Source: CAURNT01 sp963539215
Lineage (GTDB): Bacteria; Fusobacteriota; Fusobacteriia; Fusobacteriales; Leptotrichiaceae
Assembly: GCA_963539215.1 (NCBI GenBank)
Contig: CAUTJT010000003.1
Coordinates: forward strand, 1 to 64,000
Direction: 5' to 3'
DNA length: 64,000 bases
Shown: positions 60,179 through 64,000 of the stretch, in pieces
How positions within the stretch are numbered: position 1 is the first letter of the stretch
Layout of the letters: each line of letters begins with the position of its first letter
Translations under genes and position numbers: made by a program
Notes under the pieces: model-generated
Database searches by the model: none
Seen by the model: only the letters and a program-made list of their open reading frames with translations
What the model was told of the DNA's origin: nothing

Positions 60179-61534
60179 ATGAAAAATAATAAAATATTTA
60201 AAGAAATAGTGCTAATTTTTTCTTTAGTTTTAATTGTTTTTCTAATTTATCTATTTAAGAGCAATATATATTTTAATCAATCATTTGATTATGTTGAAGA
60301 AGCAGTTGTTAAAATTTATGAAGAAGATAATGAAAGTACTTTGAAGTATTTAGAAAAAGCAGCTGATAAAAATGATCCAGAAATATATGAAGCTATAAAT
60401 GGATTAGTAGAAGAAGAAGTTTTAAAGAATTTTTATACAAATAAAGAAAAAATTTCATTTGGTTATGCAGAATATAGAAATGCTAGATTTGATATATTTT
60501 CAAATAAAAGTGGAGAAGCGATAGAAGAGTTAGAAAAAGCAGCTAAACAAAATAATTTAGGAGCTACATCTTTTTTAGCAGCTTATTTATATGATTTAAA
60601 AAGATATACGGAAGCATATAAATATTACAAACAAGCTTATGAACTTAAAAATTATACTGTATATCCAATTTATATAGATATGAAGAATAATCTTGATCAG
60701 TATATACAAATGGAAGAACTATATATTAATTACAATCAAAATAATATATCAGATGCTCAAAGATTAAGATTAGGTAAATTTTTAAGTGAAAAAGGTGATG
60801 TTGTTAACGCATATAAAGTTCTTAAACCATTTATAGAAGAAAAAAATGTTGATGCCCTTTTTGCTAAAGCTGAATATTTAGAATTAGAAGGTGAAACGAC
60901 TGAATCTCAAAAAATATATAAGGAATTGTATGATACATATAAGCATATCAAATCAGCTATGAAACTTTCTATAAATTCAGATATTTCAACTAAAAATAAA
61001 AGAGATGAAGTTATAAAATTGATTGATAAAATACCTGAATTTAATAAAAGTTTAGAATTTGTAAAAGCAAATCTATATTTTGAAAATGATGAATGGCTTA
61101 AAGCTAAAGAGATATATGATAAATTAGAAAAAATGAATTATATACCTGTTTATAGAAAATTAGGTGAGTATTATGAAAATTCAGGAGATGTTTATAATTC
61201 TATAAATATGTATAAAAAAACTTTTGAATATGGTGATATCAGTGTAGCAACAAAATTGGTTAACTTAAATCGAGAATATAAGTTTTTATTTGATATAGAT
61301 CTTAATGAAGAATATGATGAATATTTAAAAATTGCTTCTAAATTGGGAGATGCTGATTCAAGTTTTCTTTTAGCTCAGAAATCAACTAATAAATATGAAA
61401 GAAAAAAATATGCATTAATTGCTTTATCTCAAGAAAATATTAAAGCGTTAGAAATTTTAATTGATATAGCAAATAGTGAAAATGATAAAGAAAAAATAAA
61501 AATATATACTAATATATTAATAAATAATAAATAA
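60179..61534 (+). CDS. Membrane-anchored TPR/Sel1-repeat protein
   Basis: A 451-residue protein with an N-terminal membrane helix (EIVLIFSLVLIVFLIYLF, about 9-27) and a long helical-repeat domain. The repeats resemble tetratricopeptide/Sel1 units: EEAVVKIYEEDNESTLKYLE, EAIEELEKAAKQNNLGATSF, AYKYYKQAYELKNYTVYPIY, SINMYKKTFEYGDISVA. It probably scaffolds protein complexes on the outer face of the inner membrane. AGGTGT precedes the ATG, nine bases after metG. No enzyme motif is seen. Confidence 0.75.
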   Translation: MKNNKIFKEIVLIFSLVLIVFLIYLFKSNIYFNQSFDYVEEAVVKIYEEDNESTLKYLEKAADKNDPEIYEAINGLVEEEVLKNFYTNKEKISFGYAEYRNARFDIFSNKSGEAIEELEKAAKQNNLGATSFLAAYLYDLKRYTEAYKYYKQAYELKNYTVYPIYIDMKNNLDQYIQMEELYINYNQNNISDAQRLRLGKFLSEKGDVVNAYKVLKPFIEEKNVDALFAKAEYLELEGETTESQKIYKELYDTYKHIKSAMKLSINSDISTKNKRDEVIKLIDKIPEFNKSLEFVKANLYFENDEWLKAKEIYDKLEKMNYIPVYRKLGEYYENSGDVYNSINMYKKTFEYGDISVATKLVNLNREYKFLFDIDLNEEYDEYLKIASKLGDADSSFLLAQKSTNKYERKKYALIALSQENIKALEILIDIANSENDKEKIKIYTNILINNK

Positions 61535-61550
61535 TAAATAAGGATGGAAA

Positions 61551-62015
61551 ATGAAGAAGATTTTATTATTTTTATTATCAATTTTTCCTTTATTTTCTTT
61601 TTCAGAAATAAGTTATGAAAAACTAGGGAATTTTGATTTATATGAAAAAGTTTTAAAAACAGATAAAAATGCTGTTATAATTTATGCATCAGCTTGGTGC
61701 CCTGCTTGTCAAAATTTTTTGAAAGAATATGATAAAAATAAAGATAAGTTAGAAAAAGGTGTAAAAACATATCTTATTATTTTTCCATATCTATTTAATC
61801 AAGAAGATCTTAAAGATTATACAAAAGAAAGTTTAGATTATCTTAAACAAAAAAATTATGTATATGAAACTTATTTAGATGATGAGATTAATATTATGGA
61901 AAAATATACTATAGATTCTATACCGGCTGTGAGTATAATAAAAAATGGTAAAGATTATGGTAAATTTTTAAATTCTAATGCTGATGTTTATAAAATTTTA
62001 AAATTATTTAAATGA
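61551..62015 (+). CDS. Exported thioredoxin-like protein
   Basis: A 154-residue protein with a signal peptide (KKILLFLLSIFPLFSFS) and a thioredoxin fold. The active site is C50-PA-C53 in WCPAC, and the cis-proline loop is SIPAVSII near 124. The CPAC dipeptide is unusual between thioredoxin (CGPC) and DsbA-type (CPHC) sites. It is likely a periplasmic disulfide reductase or isomerase. GGATGG precedes the ATG. Confidence 0.85.
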   Translation: MKKILLFLLSIFPLFSFSEISYEKLGNFDLYEKVLKTDKNAVIIYASAWCPACQNFLKEYDKNKDKLEKGVKTYLIIFPYLFNQEDLKDYTKESLDYLKQKNYVYETYLDDEINIMEKYTIDSIPAVSIIKNGKDYGKFLNSNADVYKILKLFK

Positions 62016-62025
62016 TAGGAGAAAA

Positions 62026-62781
62026 ATGAAAAAATATATATCTTGGAATGTTAATGGCTTACGTGCTGTTATAAAAAAAGGTTTTTTAGAATATATGGAA
62101 GAGCAAAATCCTGATATTATTGGTTTACAAGAAATAAAGTTAAGTGAAGGTCAATTAGATTTAGAAATACCAGGTTATCATATGTACTATAACTATGCTG
62201 AAAGAAAAGGGTATTCTGGAACAGCTATATTTACTAAAAAAGAACCTATTAATGTAACTTATGGAATTGGAATAGAAGAACATGATAATGAAGGTCGTGT
62301 GATATGTGCAGAATTTGAGGAATACTATTTTGTTACTGTTTATACTCCTAATTCTAAAAATGAATTATTAAGATTAGATTATAGAATGGTGTGGGAAGAT
62401 GAATTTTTAAAATATCTAAAAAATTTAGAGAAAACTAAACCTGTTATAGTATGTGGTGATTTAAATGTTGCACATAAAGAAATAGATCTTAAAAATCCAA
62501 AAACTAACACAAGAAATGCAGGATTTACTATAGAAGAAAGAGATAAATTTTCAAATCTTATTAATTCAGGATTTATAGATACATTTAGATACTTTTATCC
62601 TGATAAAGAATTCGCTTATTCTTGGTGGTCATATAGAGGAAATGCAAGAAAAAATAATACAGGATGGAGAATAGATTATTTTTGCGTTTCAGAATCTTTA
62701 AAGGAAAAAATAATTGATGCTGAGATACAGTCTAATGTTGAAGGGTCAGATCATTGTCCGGTGGTTCTATATATAAAATAA
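62026..62781 (+). CDS. xth: Exodeoxyribonuclease III / AP endonuclease
   Basis: EEP-fold DNA-repair nuclease of 251 residues acting on abasic sites and 3' ends. Motifs are SWNVNGLRA at the N-terminus, LQEIKLSEGQL (catalytic Glu), YSGTAIFTK, CGDLNVAHKEIDL, the GFTIEERDKF substrate loop, YSWWSYRG, and GSDHCPV with the catalytic Asp-His. No signal peptide is present, unlike the EEP nuclease at 52572. AGGAG precedes the ATG. A terminator follows. Confidence 0.95.
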   Translation: MKKYISWNVNGLRAVIKKGFLEYMEEQNPDIIGLQEIKLSEGQLDLEIPGYHMYYNYAERKGYSGTAIFTKKEPINVTYGIGIEEHDNEGRVICAEFEEYYFVTVYTPNSKNELLRLDYRMVWEDEFLKYLKNLEKTKPVIVCGDLNVAHKEIDLKNPKTNTRNAGFTIEERDKFSNLINSGFIDTFRYFYPDKEFAYSWWSYRGNARKNNTGWRIDYFCVSESLKEKIIDAEIQSNVEGSDHCPVVLYIK

Positions 62782-62786
62782 AAGTG

Positions 62787-62818
62787 TAGTGGTTTAATTG
62801 TTTAAACCACTATTTATA
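62787..62818 (+). terminator. Terminator after xth
   Basis: TAGTGGTTTA (62787-62796) and TAAACCACTA (62803-62812) form a 10-bp stem, followed by TTTATAATTT. Confidence 0.75.
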
Positions 62819-62899
62819 ATTTAGACTTAAAATTTTTAATTATATATTAAAGTAATGATTGAACCTAAAAATAAATATAGTTAAATCATGAATAAAATC

Positions 62900-62929
62900 T
62901 TTACAAAATAGCATTTATTGATGTATAAT
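62900..62929 (+). promoter_or_regulatory. Promoter of the truncated beta-barrel gene
   Basis: TTTACA (62900-62905), 18 bases, TATAAT (62924-62929), 32 bases before the ATG at 62962. Confidence 0.55.
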
Positions 62930-62961
62930 AAGTAGATATAAAATAAAACTTGGAGGTATAA

Positions 62962-64000
62962 ATGAAAAAAATAATGTTAATAGCCAGTTTACTAAGCTGC
63001 TATAATCTTATTGCACAAACTGATGCAAGTATTAAAACTGGTATAGAATTAAACCCAGAGTTTGCTCCTAGATTAGAAAATCAGGAGAAAAATATATACG
63101 CTAGTGATTTTACTTTTGATAAATTAGGATATAATTTAAAATTATTAGATTTAAATATAAATATGAAAGATTATGGTTTAACTTTAGGAACTACGGTTAA
63201 GTCTCAACGTAATAATATAATGTTAAATGATTGGGATGGAGATACAACTGATAAATCATATGATAAAGATACTAGAGTAAGAAATCATGATTTAGGGATT
63301 AAGCTTAGTGCTAAATATACTTCTCCTGAATTTTATGGTTTAAAGTCAACTACTGAGTTTAAATATTATGTAGATGATTTAGTTAATTCAAGAAGTATAA
63401 ATAAAGATAGTAAACAAATAGAGGATACAGAAAAACCTGCAGAATTCATTGAAGATGATGGTGCTAAAGAAAGATTAGGTAATACTATAATAAGATCTGA
63501 TCTTAATGGTAAATTATTAGATAAGGTTGATTTAGATGCAAATATAGAGTATAAAGCTAATCAATTAGTTAGATTTGATAAAGATGCTTCATATATAAAA
63601 ACAAATTTAAAAGTATCGACTAATCCTACTGAAAATATTAAGTTAGAAGGTAAATATTCATTAAATTATGATTTGAATTTTTCAAATACAAAATTTAATC
63701 CATTAACAGCAAAATTAGATGAATTTCCAGATTATTTAGGTGGTAATTATGTTGATTTAATTAGACAAGAAATTGGTTCAAGAGTTACTACAAAACTTGG
63801 AGATAAAAGTAATTTTGTAACTATAATTAAGTCAGGAATTGATACATTTATACAAGGTGGAGAAAATAAAACTGAGCCTGTAAGATCTATATACAATAAA
63901 TTCTCGCCAGTTCTTGGATTTTCTTATGAAAAAAATCTAGGTAATGGTATTGTTTTAAAACCTGAATTTAATAATAAAATTGATTTTAGACATACAGTAT
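62962..64000 (+). CDS. Probable outer-membrane beta-barrel protein, 3' end outside the window
   Basis: Open from ATG 62962 to the last base (346 codons, no stop), behind GGAGGT. The N-terminus is a signal peptide (MKKIMLIASLLSCYNLIA, then QTDAS). The rest alternates polar and hydrophobic residues in strand-like blocks (LDLNINMKDYGLTLGTTV, LGIKLSAKYTSPEFYG, IKLEGKYSLNYDLNFS) with many D and N turns, as in outer-membrane porin or adhesin barrels. LLSC could also be read as a lipobox. It has no recognised family motif and is the main evidence here for an outer membrane. Confidence 0.7.
   Translation, partial: MKKIMLIASLLSCYNLIAQTDASIKTGIELNPEFAPRLENQEKNIYASDFTFDKLGYNLKLLDLNINMKDYGLTLGTTVKSQRNNIMLNDWDGDTTDKSYDKDTRVRNHDLGIKLSAKYTSPEFYGLKSTTEFKYYVDDLVNSRSINKDSKQIEDTEKPAEFIEDDGAKERLGNTIIRSDLNGKLLDKVDLDANIEYKANQLVRFDKDASYIKTNLKVSTNPTENIKLEGKYSLNYDLNFSNTKFNPLTAKLDEFPDYLGGNYVDLIRQEIGSRVTTKLGDKSNFVTIIKSGIDTFIQGGENKTEPVRSIYNKFSPVLGFSYEKNLGNGIVLKPEFNNKIDFRHTV

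Overview
The window is very AT-rich DNA with densely packed genes and mostly A/T-ending codons. Gene content (mutS2, mreB, smc, efp, many Firmicute-like metabolic genes) is combined with signs of a diderm envelope: lipoproteins, signal-peptide proteins and, at the right edge, the start of a probable outer-membrane beta-barrel protein. This fits the Fusobacteriota, most likely Leptotrichiaceae (Sneathia, Streptobacillus or Leptotrichia type). That assignment is inferred from gene content and base composition, not from an rRNA. No rRNA, tRNA or CRISPR array was found.

Layout. Positions 1-13509 are a housekeeping block on the + strand: mutS2, cysS, mreB, holB-like, murI, ruvA, a DMT permease, uvrA, a class I aminotransferase and an RlmD/TrmA-family rRNA methyltransferase. 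Positions 13510-23546 are an accessory island. Its left part holds a zincin-like protein and small genes: a one-helix 44-residue membrane protein, a ribbon-helix-helix protein, an orphan HicB, and a two-gene minus-strand unit whose promoter carries a perfect 9+9 inverted repeat. Its right part is a decayed integrative/conjugative element. Relaxase, mobC, a GntR regulator, a sigma factor and the tail of an ATPase are all broken. A TetR regulator and the two-gene ABC exporter next to it are intact and share a TGACA-N3-TGTCA operator-like site.

Positions 23560-32800 resume the chromosomal backbone on the + strand. A ykkC-class riboswitch, best read as the PRPP subtype, precedes an NCS2 purine permease. 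Then come an M13 metallopeptidase, an Rrf2 regulator with a 29-bp palindrome ahead of an osmoprotectant-type ABC system whose permease and binding protein are fused, ybeY, a DgkA-PAP2 fusion and ppaC. Positions 32910-39756 carry three minus-strand units (PTS glucose-family IICB; M24 peptidase; psuK-psuG plus a small membrane protein) around a plus-strand patatin and membrane J-domain pair.

Positions 40048-64000 are nearly all + strand: an O-methyltransferase, a GHL10 lipoprotein, uvrB, an ArsC/Spx-like protein, xseA, a dCMP deaminase, smc, an L,D-transpeptidase, a YitT protein, efp, a secreted nuclease, a MATE pump, dgt, a TrmB-like regulator, a short RseP-like protease, trmL, metG, a TPR protein, a thioredoxin-like protein, an exonuclease III and the truncated beta-barrel gene. 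Genes within runs are separated by 0-15 bases or overlap by 1-26 bases, suggesting long operons. Promoters are mostly TTGATT or TTGACT, 17 bases, then TATAAT or TAAAAT. The three nucleotide-excision-repair and recombination genes uvrA, uvrB and ruvA are spread over separate transcription units.
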